A DNA stretch of 64,000 bases from an uncultured Eubacteriales bacterium. Its GTDB lineage: Bacteria; Bacillota; Clostridia; Oscillospirales; Acutalibacteraceae. Below are positions 50,384-61,479 of this stretch, piece by piece. The stretch spans positions 1 through 64,000 of the forward strand of contig OMWP01000009.1 in assembly GCA_900314795.1 (NCBI GenBank), given 5' to 3'. The position numbers were made by a program, and so were the translations under genes. The first letter of the stretch is position 1. Every line of letters begins with the position of its first letter. The notes under the pieces are model-generated. The model did no database searches, was not told the origin of the DNA, and saw nothing but the letters and a program-made list of their open reading frames with translations.

Positions 50384-52735
50384 ATGATCAAAATAATCAA
50401 CGGCAGTCAGGAAACCTTCCTCCTGCAAACCGACAACACCGCCTACGTTTTTACGATAGAACCGTCGGGACATCCCGAGCATCTGTACTACGGCGCGAAG
50501 ATCGACGCTGAAACGCTTGACGAGCTGTTCGCGCTGCGCCAAAAGCGCGAGTTCGAGCCCGGCAACGTCATCGTCTATTCCGAGGAGCACAACACCACCT
50601 CGCTCGAGGATATCTGTCTGGAATGCTCGGGAGAGGGTCACGGCGACGTCCGCGAGCCCTTCATCGAGCTTGTCCGCGCGGACGGGTCGCGTACGACCGA
50701 CTTTTTGTACCGCGGCAGTGAGATCACAGAAAGCAAGCCCGCATTCGACTCCCTCCCCGGCTCCTACAGCAAGGACGGCAGGGTCGAGCACCTGTGCCTG
50801 ACCCTCGAGGAGGACGGGATGCTCCTCGAGCTGCACTACTATGTCTATCCCGCGTGTGACGTGATCACCCGCAGCGCAAAGCTCATCAACAACAGTCAAG
50901 AAGAGATCAGGCTCGAGCGCCTGCTCTCCACCCAGCTCGACCTGCCCGACCACGGCTGGGCAGTCACCGCCTTCCACGGCGCGTGGGCAAGGGAAATGGA
51001 CAAAAGCACCGTCATCCCCGATCGCGGCAAGTACATCATCGAGAGCCGCACGGGCTGTTCCTCCAACCGCGCCAATCCCTTCTTCCTACTGCATCGGCCC
51101 GATACGAGCGAGGACGTCGGCGCCGTGTACGGCTTCAACCTCATCTACAGCGGCAACCACTATGCCTGCACGCAGGTCAGTGCCTTTTTCAAGACGCGCG
51201 TTGTACAGGGCGTGAACCCCGCAGGCTTCTGCTATATCCTTGAACCGGGCGAGATATTTGAAGCGCCCGAAGCGGTCATGACCTACTCCGACCGCGGCTT
51301 TTCCGGTCAGACGCGCAATATGCACCGCTTTGTCAAGAATCACATTCTGCGCGGCGAGTGGGGCAACAAGGAACGCCCCGTTCTGCTCAACTCATGGGAG
51401 GCGTCCTACTTCAATATCAGCGAGAGCAATCTCGTCTCGCTCGCAAAGGCGGGCCGTGACCTCGGGATCGAGCTATTCGTCATGGACGACGGCTGGTTCG
51501 GCGATCGCAACGACGATTTCCGTTCCTTGGGCGATTGGGACTGCAACCCCAAGAAGCTCCCCGGCGGTCTGAGCCGCCTTTCCAAAAAGGTCACCGACCT
51601 CGGTATGGGCTTCGGTCTTTGGGTCGAGCCGGAGATGGTCAACGTCAATTCCCGCTTATATGAAGCCCACCCCGACTGGGCGATGTCGATCCCGAATAAG
51701 CTCCACAGCGAGGGCCGTCACCAGCGTATCCTTGACCTGAGCAACCCCGAAGTGTCCGACTGGATGATCGAGAAGATGAGCGAGGTCTTTTCCTCGGGCA
51801 ACATCACCTACGTCAAGTGGGATATGAACCGCATTTTCTCCGACGTCTACTCCCCCTATCTGCCCCCGAAGCGTCAGGGCGAGACCGCCCACCGCTACAT
51901 GCTCGGTCTGTACAAGGTGATGAAGGCGCTGACAGAGCGTTTCCCGCAGATCCTCTTCGAGGGCTGCGCCTCGGGCGGATGCCGCTTTGATCTGGGCATC
52001 CTGTGCTACTTTCCGCAGATCTGGGGCAGCGACAACACCGACGCTGTCTGTCGCTCCCATATCCAGGAGGGCTACAGCTACGGCTATCCCCAGTGCTGTA
52101 TCGGCGCACATGTTTCCGCCTGCCCTAACCACCAGACCCTCCGCTCCACCCCGATCGAGACCCGCTTCAACATCGCCGCCTTCGGCGCGCTGGGCTATGA
52201 GCTGAACGCGAACGATATGACCTCGGACGACAAAGAGAGCGCCCGCATGCAGATCTCGCTCTACAAGATCTGGCGCGATGTATTGCAGTACGGCGACTTT
52301 TACCGCATCCGCACGGGCGGGAACTACCATGAATGGATCGCCGTCAGCGAGGACAAGAGCCGCGCCGTCGGTATGCTCATGCAGGAGCTGGTACAGCCTG
52401 ACCTGCAATCCCACCGCTTCGTCTGCAAGGGACTTGACCCCGATCGCACCTACCGCTTCCACAACATCTCGGGCAAGGTCAATATCAAGCTGTTCGGCTC
52501 CTTGATCAACACCATGACCCCGATCCATATCCGTCAGGACGGTATCCTGCACAACCTGATCGCCCGCTTTGTCAAGATGGGCGGCGAGGTAGAGGACTAC
52601 ACCGCCACGGGCAGTGTGCTGATGGGCGCGGGGGTCGCACTGCGGCAGCAGTTCTCGGGCAACGGCTACAACGAGAGTGTTCGCCTCTTCCCCGATTTTG
52701 CATCGAGGATGTATTTTATCGAGGCAGTGGAATAA
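50384..52735 (+). CDS. GH36 alpha-galactosidase
   Basis: A 783-residue intracellular enzyme without signal peptide. The N-terminal beta-sandwich spans about 1-330. The barrel carries FVMDDGWFGDRNDDFRSLGD, nucleophile Asp in NITYVKWDMNRIFSD and acid/base Asp in QIWGSDNTDAVCRS, then a C-terminal beta domain. GH36 releases alpha-1,6-galactose from melibiose, raffinose and stachyose. It is co-transcribed with the GPH symporter. AAGGAAACTTGAT before the ATG sets the start. Confidence 0.95.
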   Translation: MIKIINGSQETFLLQTDNTAYVFTIEPSGHPEHLYYGAKIDAETLDELFALRQKREFEPGNVIVYSEEHNTTSLEDICLECSGEGHGDVREPFIELVRADGSRTTDFLYRGSEITESKPAFDSLPGSYSKDGRVEHLCLTLEEDGMLLELHYYVYPACDVITRSAKLINNSQEEIRLERLLSTQLDLPDHGWAVTAFHGAWAREMDKSTVIPDRGKYIIESRTGCSSNRANPFFLLHRPDTSEDVGAVYGFNLIYSGNHYACTQVSAFFKTRVVQGVNPAGFCYILEPGEIFEAPEAVMTYSDRGFSGQTRNMHRFVKNHILRGEWGNKERPVLLNSWEASYFNISESNLVSLAKAGRDLGIELFVMDDGWFGDRNDDFRSLGDWDCNPKKLPGGLSRLSKKVTDLGMGFGLWVEPEMVNVNSRLYEAHPDWAMSIPNKLHSEGRHQRILDLSNPEVSDWMIEKMSEVFSSGNITYVKWDMNRIFSDVYSPYLPPKRQGETAHRYMLGLYKVMKALTERFPQILFEGCASGGCRFDLGILCYFPQIWGSDNTDAVCRSHIQEGYSYGYPQCCIGAHVSACPNHQTLRSTPIETRFNIAAFGALGYELNANDMTSDDKESARMQISLYKIWRDVLQYGDFYRIRTGGNYHEWIAVSEDKSRAVGMLMQELVQPDLQSHRFVCKGLDPDRTYRFHNISGKVNIKLFGSLINTMTPIHIRQDGILHNLIARFVKMGGEVEDYTATGSVLMGAGVALRQQFSGNGYNESVRLFPDFASRMYFIEAVE

Positions 52736-53110
52736 AAGCATTACGTTATGTTGGGGACGGTGCCTCGACGTCCCGCCTGACAGAAGCGTTTGTTTCCTAT
52801 CTCACGTTTTCGATAGCGGAAATACCCGTCATTCTGCGGATGACCGATTGAGGAGTTGTCCAAATCCTTGATTTGGCTAAGCGCAACTGCTGACCATCCC
52901 TACAGAGGAATTGATTTGCTTCGCAAACAAGCGCCATTGTTCGGAAAGGTTACGGTACGTCGACAAGCGCCGTACCCTACGGAGAAATGGATTTGCTTCG
53001 CGTTTTTACGGAACATATAACAACAGCGGCACGGAATGATCCGTGCCGCTTTCGCTTTTATTGGTTGAGATTGCCACGTCGTCTTTACCGACTCCTCGCA
53101 ATGATAATGA
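52736..53110. repeat. Family A/B repeats and bidirectional hairpin
   Basis: Fragments of the modular repeat (TTGGGGACGGTGCCTCGACG at 52750; GGTACGTCGACAAGCGCCGT at 52953), a family B tail (GAGGAGTTGTCCAAATCC at 52851), a hairpin AGCGGCACGG ... CCGTGCCGCT at 53025-53050, and a 'ggttgagattgccacg' repeat at 53063-53103. No gene seen. Confidence 0.65.
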
Positions 53111-54130
53111 TCAATGCTTCGGGAGGATATAGCCGATCTTCTTCATCGCCTTTTCCACCGTGCGGTGGCTGAAGCGCTGAACGAATTCGACGCTCTTGGT
53201 ATAACATTCCTCGATATACTTCTTGTCCTTGACATACTCCTGATAGCGCTTGCGGATGGGTGACAGCTCCGCTACGACCGCCTCGCCGACAGCCGTCTTG
53301 AAATCGCCGTAGCCCTTGCCGTCAAAGTCATGCTCGATCTGCTCATAGCTCAGTCCCGTGACCGCGGAATAGATCGACATCAGGTTGTTGATGCCGTCCT
53401 TGCCCTCGGCATAGCGCACCTTCGCTTCACTGTCGGTGATCGCGCGCTTGAACTTCTTCATGATGACGTTATCGTCGTCGGAGAGCAGGATGTAGCTGTT
53501 GGCGTTCTCATCGCTCTTGCTCATCTTGGATGTCGGATTCTGCAGGCTCATGACGCGCGCGCCGTCCTTCGGGATGAAGCCCTCGGGGATCTTGAACACG
53601 TTGCCGTACACGCCGTTGAAGCGGTTGGCGATGTCGCGGGTCAGCTCGAGGTGCTGCATCTGGTCGTGACCGACGGGCACCTTGTCCGCCTGATAGAGCA
53701 GGATATCGCCCGCCATCAGGCTCGGGTAAGTGAACAGCCCCGCGTTGATGTTGTCGGCGTGCTTTGCGCTCTTATCCTTGAACTGGGTCATGCGGGACAG
53801 TTCGCCGAACTGGGTGTAGCAGTTGAGGATCCATGCCATCACCGCGTGATCGGGGTTGTGGCTCTGGATGAAGAAGGGCGCCTTCTCGACGTCGATACCG
53901 CACGCCATGATGGAGGCGTACATATCGATGATGTTCTTGCGGAACGCGGCGGGATCCTGGCGCACGGTGATGGTGTGCAGGTCAGCCAGCGCGTAGATAC
54001 AGTTATACTGCGGATTCTCCTGCATTTTGACCCAGTTTTTGACGGCGCCGAGGTAGTTGCCGAGGGTGATGGAGCCGCTGGGCTGGATCGCGGAGAATAC
54101 GATTTGCTTCTTTTCGGTAGTGTTTTCCAT
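53111..54130 (-). CDS. trpS: Tryptophan--tRNA ligase
   Basis: A 339-residue class I synthetase with the HIGH-like PSGSITLGNYLGAVKNW and the KMSKS loop NPTSKMSKSDENANSYI, plus GHDQMQHLELTRDIA. It charges tRNA-Trp. Length is normal. No T-box leader is seen upstream; the 173-bp gap holds a heptamer-bounded repeat instead. Start at ATG 54130, with a weak AAAGGATTTGATATT site. Confidence 0.95.
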   Translation of the reverse strand: MENTTEKKQIVFSAIQPSGSITLGNYLGAVKNWVKMQENPQYNCIYALADLHTITVRQDPAAFRKNIIDMYASIMACGIDVEKAPFFIQSHNPDHAVMAWILNCYTQFGELSRMTQFKDKSAKHADNINAGLFTYPSLMAGDILLYQADKVPVGHDQMQHLELTRDIANRFNGVYGNVFKIPEGFIPKDGARVMSLQNPTSKMSKSDENANSYILLSDDDNVIMKKFKRAITDSEAKVRYAEGKDGINNLMSIYSAVTGLSYEQIEHDFDGKGYGDFKTAVGEAVVAELSPIRKRYQEYVKDKKYIEECYTKSVEFVQRFSHRTVEKAMKKIGYILPKH

Positions 54131-54144
54131 AATATCAAATCCTT

Positions 54145-54303
54145 TTTTAATTAGGAATTAGTAATGAGGAATGAGGAATGAATGGCGGACGCTGTCCGCA
54201 CCTGTTTTATATTTTTGTACGAAACGCTTCCTTTTCTCTTTCAGAATCCAAAACGCGAAGCGTTTCCCTCAATTCCTAATTCCTAACTCCTAATTCCTCA
54301 TTA
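54145..54303. repeat. Heptamer-bounded element
   Basis: Left run AATTAGGAATTAGTAATGAG and right run AATTCCTAATTCCTAACTCC are inverted relative to each other around CGAAACGCTTCCTTTTC ... AACGCGAAGCGTTTCC, an inner hairpin shared with 42662-42834. Confidence 0.65.
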
Positions 54304-55494
54304 TTATATAATTTCCTTCGCCAGCTCGCCGATGATCTTGATGCCCTTGGTGAGATCCTCATCGGTCGGGGTGGAGAAGTTGATGCGGAAGCTGTGACAG
54401 GGCAGATCGCCGTCGGTGAGGAAAGCGTTGCCGGGCACGACGCAGACCTTGCGCTCGGTGAGCTTCTTGCAGAAGTCGAGCATATCGACATGCTCGGGCA
54501 GGTCGCACCAGATGAACAGACCGCCCTCGATCTTGTTGTAGGTAATGCCGTTGGGCACGACGTATTCGTCAAGCAGATTCATGCACAGATCCGCCTTGGC
54601 GCGGTAGAGGTCGCGCAGATATTCAAGGTGACCTTCAAAATCATACTTGGTCATGAACTCATAGCAGAGCATCTGTGACCACATCGCGGTGTGAACGTCC
54701 TGACCCTGCTTGCAGATGATCATCTTCGCCATCGCCGCCTTGTTCGCCATCATGTAGCCGACGCGGATGCCGGGCGCGAGCACCTTGCTGAACGAGCCGG
54801 AATAGATGACGATGCCGTCGGTATCAAAGCTCTTGATCGCGGGGACGTTCTCGCCGTAGTATCTGAGGTCACCGTAGGGGTTATCCTCGATGATCAGGCA
54901 GTTGTGAGATTTTGCGAGCTCATACAGGCGCTTTTTCTTTTGGAGCGACATGGTCACGCCCGAGGGATTCTGGAAGTTGGTGATGGTATAAATGAGCTTC
55001 GCGCGCGGATTGTCATCGAGCGTCTTTTCGAGCACCTCCATGTTCATGCCGTCGGGATCGACCGGAACGCCGACCAGCTCGGTGTTGTAGCTGCGGAAGG
55101 TGTTCAGCGCGCCGACAAAGCTGGGCGCCTCGCATACCAGCACATCGCCCTCGTTGAGGAAGGTTTTGGCAGCGAGATCCATGACCTGCTGCGCGCCGGA
55201 TACGATGATCAGCTCGTCATCCTCGGTGCCGATATCATGCTTGTCTTTGAGATAGGTCTTGAGCGTGTCGCGCAGAGGGGTGTAGCCCTCGCTGACGCCA
55301 TACTGCAATACGCCGATGGGGTTCTCGCGGAGCATGCGCTCGGAGATCTCGCGGATCGCCTCGACCGGGAATGCGTCGGGAGCAGGATTGCCCGCCGAGA
55401 GAGAGATCACGTCGGGATCGGACGCGCTCTTCAAAATCTCACGGATCGCGTTCGGCTTGAGCGCCAGAACCTTGTCGGAAAAAGAATAATTCAT
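54304..55494 (-). CDS. PLP-dependent aminotransferase (2-aminoadipate/MocR-like class)
   Basis: A 396-residue fold-type I aminotransferase: PLP lysine in IVIYSGSFSKVLAPGIRVGY, cofactor Asp/Tyr in IIEDNPYGDLRYYGE, Asn in YTITNFQNPSGVTMS and C-terminal Arg in HSFRINFSTP. It resembles LysN or aromatic/2-aminoadipate transaminases. There is no HTH domain, so it is the enzyme, not a MocR regulator. ATG 55494 is used, although an adjacent TTG is possible. The leader has three small hairpins (for example GCTCAC ... GTGAGC at 55576-55595) of unknown role. Confidence 0.88.
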   Translation of the reverse strand: MNYSFSDKVLALKPNAIREILKSASDPDVISLSAGNPAPDAFPVEAIREISERMLRENPIGVLQYGVSEGYTPLRDTLKTYLKDKHDIGTEDDELIIVSGAQQVMDLAAKTFLNEGDVLVCEAPSFVGALNTFRSYNTELVGVPVDPDGMNMEVLEKTLDDNPRAKLIYTITNFQNPSGVTMSLQKKKRLYELAKSHNCLIIEDNPYGDLRYYGENVPAIKSFDTDGIVIYSGSFSKVLAPGIRVGYMMANKAAMAKMIICKQGQDVHTAMWSQMLCYEFMTKYDFEGHLEYLRDLYRAKADLCMNLLDEYVVPNGITYNKIEGGLFIWCDLPEHVDMLDFCKKLTERKVCVVPGNAFLTDGDLPCHSFRINFSTPTDEDLTKGIKIIGELAKEII

Positions 55495-55765
55495 CAAATC
55501 ACACTTTCTGTTGATATTAGGCGGTCGGCTGACGCCGACAGTTTTTTCATATATCCCAATAGGAGATATGGCAGCTCACTTTAGACTGTGAGCCTATCTT
55601 GTTTATCATATCACATCTTTTTCGAGAGTGCAAGAAGTATGATGAAATCGCGGTATTTCGTGTGGTGAAACCCGTAAAATGGTGTTGGATCATCGGATTC
55701 CGACGTAAAAAACAGAAAAATTCGCAGATAATTGCCTGATTATTCACAAAAAATGCAGATTTTTT

Positions 55766-55794
55766 ATTGTATCGAAACGGTTTTTGTTGTATAA
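55766..55794 (+). promoter_or_regulatory. Promoter of the DHHW gene
   Basis: -35 TTGTAT (55766-55771), 17-bp spacer, -10 TATAAT (55789-55794). Confidence 0.65.
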
Positions 55795-55926
55795 TGTAAA
55801 AGGTTATACTACTCATAGATTAGTTTTTTCTTATGATTAGTATTAGATGGGTTTGTACTGATTTTGCCGAAAAGGGTAGGATCATCTTTTTGCTACGAAA
55901 CAAAACCCTTTCCACAGGAGGAACCA

Positions 55927-57060
55927 ATGAATCATCCCAATCAACCGACTCAGGCAGAGAACAAACGCGGATTCACATTGAAACGCGGATTCACGGCGAT
56001 GCTGTGCATCGGCATGGCGGCGATCGTGATGCTCAGCTGCACCCAATGCGTGAAACCTACGAACGGGGACGCTGAAAAGGAAACAACGGCAGAGGATGTG
56101 ACGGAAGCACCGGCTGAACCCACTACGCCGGCGGTCGATCTGACCTTTGAGACACCCAACATCCCCGACGACGGCTCCAACGGCTATACCTCCGCCTCCG
56201 ACCCGGGCGTGTACATCTACAAGAACGCGGCGTTCGAGCTTTGCGGCGCAAGCGATGCAGCGGGCAAGGATTATGCCGCCGCGATCTCCGAATTCAAGAC
56301 CGCGGCTCCCGATGTTACGGTCTACAACATGGTCGTACCGACCCACACGGAGTTCGGGATCCCCTCGCGTCTGGCGGGTGAGATCTACACCCAGTCACAG
56401 TCGCAGAACATCAAGACCATCTACAGCAGCTACACCGCGGACGTCAAGCCCATCAACTGCTACAACGCGCTGTGCAAGCATAAGGACGAATACGTCTACT
56501 TCAACACCGACCACCACTGGACAGGACTGGGCGCGTATTATGCGTATCAGGCGTTCTGTGAACAGACGGGTCAACAGGCGCTTGCGCTGACCGACTGCAC
56601 CGAAAAGACGGTCGAGGGCTTTGAAGGCTCCTTCTACAGCGCCGACGCGTCACTGACGCCGGATACCGTCCACTACTGGCAGTTCCCGTATCAGACGCAC
56701 GCAAAGCGTCAGGAAGAACCCGGCGCGGATATGTACGATACCGACGTCTACTACGAGGGCGCGGCAGGCAGCGGCGCGTACATCACCTTTATCTACGGTG
56801 ACTCGTCCCTGTTCGTCGAATATAACGATACCAACAAAAACGGAAAGAAGATCGCTGTCGTCAAGGAAAGCTACGGCAACGCCTTTGTACCGTATCTGAC
56901 CAATAACTACGAAGAAGTCCATATCATCGACTTCCGCTATTTCTCAGGAAAGCTGAAAGACTATATGCAGGAGAACGGTATCACCGAGATCCTGTTCCTG
57001 AACAACACCATGTCGGCGAACGCCGCAATGCAGGTGGACAGAATCAGAGAGCTGATTTAA
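55927..57060 (+). CDS. DHHW-family membrane-anchored protein
   Basis: A 377-residue protein with one N-terminal anchor (MLCIGMAAIVMLSCTQC, a lipobox-like LSCT variant) and a Thr-rich spacer (KETTAEDVTEAPAEPTTP). The named motif YFNTDHHWTGLGAYYAYQ and the later IYGDSSLFVEYN and VVKESYGNAFVPYL follow. It has the SGNH/AlgX-like fold used in O-acetylation of exopolysaccharide, but no MBOAT partner is next to it. CAGGAGGAACCA before ATG 55927 fixes the start. Confidence 0.87.
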   Translation: MNHPNQPTQAENKRGFTLKRGFTAMLCIGMAAIVMLSCTQCVKPTNGDAEKETTAEDVTEAPAEPTTPAVDLTFETPNIPDDGSNGYTSASDPGVYIYKNAAFELCGASDAAGKDYAAAISEFKTAAPDVTVYNMVVPTHTEFGIPSRLAGEIYTQSQSQNIKTIYSSYTADVKPINCYNALCKHKDEYVYFNTDHHWTGLGAYYAYQAFCEQTGQQALALTDCTEKTVEGFEGSFYSADASLTPDTVHYWQFPYQTHAKRQEEPGADMYDTDVYYEGAAGSGAYITFIYGDSSLFVEYNDTNKNGKKIAVVKESYGNAFVPYLTNNYEEVHIIDFRYFSGKLKDYMQENGITEILFLNNTMSANAAMQVDRIRELI

Positions 57061-57087
57061 AACGTACCAAAAGAGGGGGTGACGGAA

Positions 57088-57777
57088 ATGATAGCGAAAA
57101 AGGTCAGGGTCAATGTCTATGGGATGCTGGCGGATAATCTATACTCGGGCTATGCGAGTACGGATACCGTCAAGAACCGCAGTGCCTATATCATCACCAA
57201 AAAACCCCTGCGCGACTTTATGTACGGCATCGTGATCGCCGTGGCAGAATTCAAGGGCGCGGGAGAAAAGCTGATTGTCGCGCCCGAGGGCGAGATCTAC
57301 TATGAGCCCGTCATCCGCGAGAGGCTATCTAAGCTGCACAATGCACAGCTGCTCAGCATCAGCTGTCTGTACGAAAAGAGCTGCGGCGCGATCGTCATCC
57401 ACAAAAAAGGCGACCGCTGCAAGATCCTCTTGGTACGCAACCATAACGGCAGAAACTACAGCTTCCCGAAGGGTCACGTCGAGATGGGAGAGACCGAGGA
57501 GGAGACCGCGATCCGCGAGGTCAAGGAAGAGACCGGACTCGACATCACCATCATCCCGTCGTTCCGCGAGGTGGCGGACTACTGCCCGTTCGGCAAGATC
57601 CGCAAGCGCGTGGTATTCTTCATGGCGCAGACCATGAGCGATAAGGTACACATCCAGGAGGAGGAGATCGACTCCTACATCTGGGTCGACCTGGAGGAAG
57701 CGCACCACCGCTGTACCTATGACAACGATCTGCGCGTCATCCGCAAAGCGAGAGAGAATATCGGCAAGCTCCAATAA
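57088..57777 (+). CDS. NUDIX hydrolase with pyrophosphatase-like N-terminal domain
   Basis: A 229-residue protein. Residues 1-85 (VNVYGMLADNLYSGYASTDT, then YGIVIAVAEFKGAGEKLIVA) resemble the fold of family I inorganic pyrophosphatase without its Asp cluster. Residues 95-229 are a NUDIX domain with an intact box (GHVEMGETEEETAIREVKEE). NUDIX enzymes cleave nucleoside diphosphate-X bonds such as Ap4A. ATG 57088 follows GAGGGGGTGACGGAA. It starts 28 bp after the DHHW gene, so they may be co-transcribed. A hairpin at 57830-57877 ends it. Confidence 0.85.
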   Translation: MIAKKVRVNVYGMLADNLYSGYASTDTVKNRSAYIITKKPLRDFMYGIVIAVAEFKGAGEKLIVAPEGEIYYEPVIRERLSKLHNAQLLSISCLYEKSCGAIVIHKKGDRCKILLVRNHNGRNYSFPKGHVEMGETEEETAIREVKEETGLDITIIPSFREVADYCPFGKIRKRVVFFMAQTMSDKVHIQEEEIDSYIWVDLEEAHHRCTYDNDLRVIRKARENIGKLQ

Positions 57778-59597
<1,820 letters not shown>

Positions 59598-59761
59598 GCG
59601 CGAAAATGATTCGACCTCTTTCTGACTCCTTGTAGCAACCCTCCGCCCTTCGGGCACCTCCCTTAGGAAAGGGAGGCTTAATTGTACTCTGCCTTACTTT
59701 AAAGATCTCTTATGATACGATAAAATCCCCATGCTGTGTATGGCATGGGGATTTGTCTTAT
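59598..59761. terminator. Bidirectional terminator and repeat fragment
   Basis: Hairpin AAATCCCCATGC ... GCATGGGGATTT at 59723-59754 lies between the convergent GH53 and PP2C genes. A CACCTCCCTTAGGAAAGGGA repeat precedes it (59658). Confidence 0.75.
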
Positions 59762-60616
59762 TTATGATTCGGAACAGGTGACGAGGAGACAGGTGATGTT
59801 ATCCTCACCGCCGTTTTGGAGAGCCGCGTCAACCAACGCTAAACACGCCTCGTTCGGCTCTTTTGCCATCAGCTTCGACATCCGGCGGTCAGAGCACATA
59901 TCGTATAAGCCGTCGCTGCACAGCAGGAGCTTGTCGCCGGGCTGCAGCACAAACGGCTGATAGATCTGGGGCGCCAGACCCTCGGCGTCGACGTCAACGC
60001 CTAAGAATGACGTCAGCTTGTGACGATCGGGGCTGGTGAGCGCCTCTTCCTCGGTGATGATGTTGGCGCGCAGCTTTTTCATCGCCAAGGTCTGGTCGTT
60101 GGAGAGCTGACGCAGATGCTTGTCACGATACAGATAGATGCGCGAATCACCCAACGAATAGGGATAGACCACGCCGTTATAGAATACCGTCATAACAAAG
60201 GTGCTGCCGCCGCGCTTGGAATGAGTGGATTCCAGCATATCGACGATGGCGTGGTTGCTTTTTTCTACAAAGCGGCTGACCAGCTCATCGATGTTCACTT
60301 CACGGTTTTTGACCAGCTCATAATATACGAGCGCCGCGACCTCGGCACAGAGCTTTGAAGCAAGCTCGCCGTTCGCTTCACCGCCCATGCCGTCAAACAC
60401 CGCACAGAACAGCGGTTCTCTCAAACGCTTACCCTGCAGTTTTTTCTCAGGATCCTCCAGTCGGCGGTAAACCGTGTTGATCGCGAAATTATCTTCGTTT
60501 CCGGAACGCACCTTTCCGGGGTGTGTGGAAAGATGCACATCATAACGCATCGGCTGTGTATCCGATACATCAATAAGCTCCTGTGTCACGCCGATACGGG
60601 TTTGTCTTTCATTCAT
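59762..60616 (-). CDS. PP2C-type Ser/Thr protein phosphatase
   Basis: A 284-residue PPM phosphatase: SGNEDNFAIN, LFCAVFDGMGGEANGELASK, YPYSLGDSRIYLYRDK, LLCSDGLYDMCSD and NGGEDNITCLLV include the metal-binding Asp residues of the family. It would dephosphorylate Ser/Thr, opposing a Hanks-type kinase not seen in the window. It lies 22 bp downstream of the FHA-ABC permease and so is in that operon. AAGGAAGGTGCTTAGAAT precedes the ATG. Confidence 0.93.
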   Translation of the reverse strand: MNERQTRIGVTQELIDVSDTQPMRYDVHLSTHPGKVRSGNEDNFAINTVYRRLEDPEKKLQGKRLREPLFCAVFDGMGGEANGELASKLCAEVAALVYYELVKNREVNIDELVSRFVEKSNHAIVDMLESTHSKRGGSTFVMTVFYNGVVYPYSLGDSRIYLYRDKHLRQLSNDQTLAMKKLRANIITEEEALTSPDRHKLTSFLGVDVDAEGLAPQIYQPFVLQPGDKLLLCSDGLYDMCSDRRMSKLMAKEPNEACLALVDAALQNGGEDNITCLLVTCSES

Positions 60617-60638
60617 ATTCTAAGCACCTTCCTTCCCA

Positions 60639-61370
60639 TTAAGAATCTCTGTTCTTGATTTTCAGGCTGAGAACGCTGACCACGGCGCTGACCACGGTGA
60701 TACCGATGCTCCACAGCCATGCGACGATCAGGGTGCCCGCCTCATGCTTGTAGACGTCGTCGAGCGGGTACTGCTGCGCGATCATCTCAGCCATTTCGGG
60801 CAGCTTCTTTGCCATCACATGCTCGAGGCTGTTCATATCGCCGGTGCTGCCAAAGGCGGACATGCCCCATTTACTGAAGGTGATATATGCCACGCCCTCG
60901 CTGAAGCCGCTCAGCTCAAAGAGCACGCCGCTCATGATCAGCTGCAGGATCAGGACGAACGGCATGATCGTCATCGCGGTAGTCGGGTTGCCGGCGATGG
61001 ACGACACCATGATACCCATGACGGACGAGCCGAAGGTCAAGAGGAAGATGGTGATGAAATACTCGATGAACGCGGGCATCATCGAACCGTCGCTCGGGCA
61101 GTTCTCGAAAAAGCCGAAGGCGATACAAATACCGTAGATGATGATCGACTGAACCAGACACAACAGCGCCTGCCACATGATGTTCGCACAAATATAAGAC
61201 GACATCTTCATGCCCTGGCGGTATTCGGAACGGATGATATCATGTTCCTTACAAATGCTCTGGATCGAGTTGAAGATACCCAGCCAGATACACGCCGAAG
61301 CCAGTGTGAAAAAGCCGGACTTGGTGGACTCAAAGTTATCGAACATGTCCTCACTGACGACCGCCGCCAC
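60639..61370 (-). CDS. ABC-2 type permease part of a frameshifted FHA-ABC transporter
   Basis: A 243-residue frame starting at a GTG inside its first membrane helix. The open frame, in phase but without a start codon, extends upstream to about 61500 (NNVGFGKQTSVYFKKITRIA, then REKAWKFVVFAAIIA). Six helices of an ABC2_membrane domain follow (FFTLASACIWLGIFNSIQSI). Removing one A of the five at 61488-61492 fuses it in frame with the FHA-ABC gene to give 799 residues, as in ABCG-like one-piece transporters. It is probably not a separate gene. Confidence 0.75.
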   Translation of the reverse strand: MAAVVSEDMFDNFESTKSGFFTLASACIWLGIFNSIQSICKEHDIIRSEYRQGMKMSSYICANIMWQALLCLVQSIIIYGICIAFGFFENCPSDGSMMPAFIEYFITIFLLTFGSSVMGIMVSSIAGNPTTAMTIMPFVLILQLIMSGVLFELSGFSEGVAYITFSKWGMSAFGSTGDMNSLEHVMAKKLPEMAEMIAQQYPLDDVYKHEAGTLIVAWLWSIGITVVSAVVSVLSLKIKNRDS

Positions 61371-61479
61371 GATGACGGCGATGATCGCCGCGAAGACAAC
61401 GAATTTCCACGCCTTTTCTCGCAGCGCGATGCGGGTGATCTTTTTGAAATATACGGAAGTTTGTTTTCCGAAGCCTACG

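Noticed and set aside
51656..52741. 361-residue open frame antisense to the GH36 gene
   Set aside because: It is a GC-rich shadow of a well-supported enzyme, with no ribosome site and no family match.
54131..54303. T-box riboswitch before trpS
   Set aside because: No T-box consensus (TGGNACCGCG) is present; the gap is a heptamer-bounded repeat.
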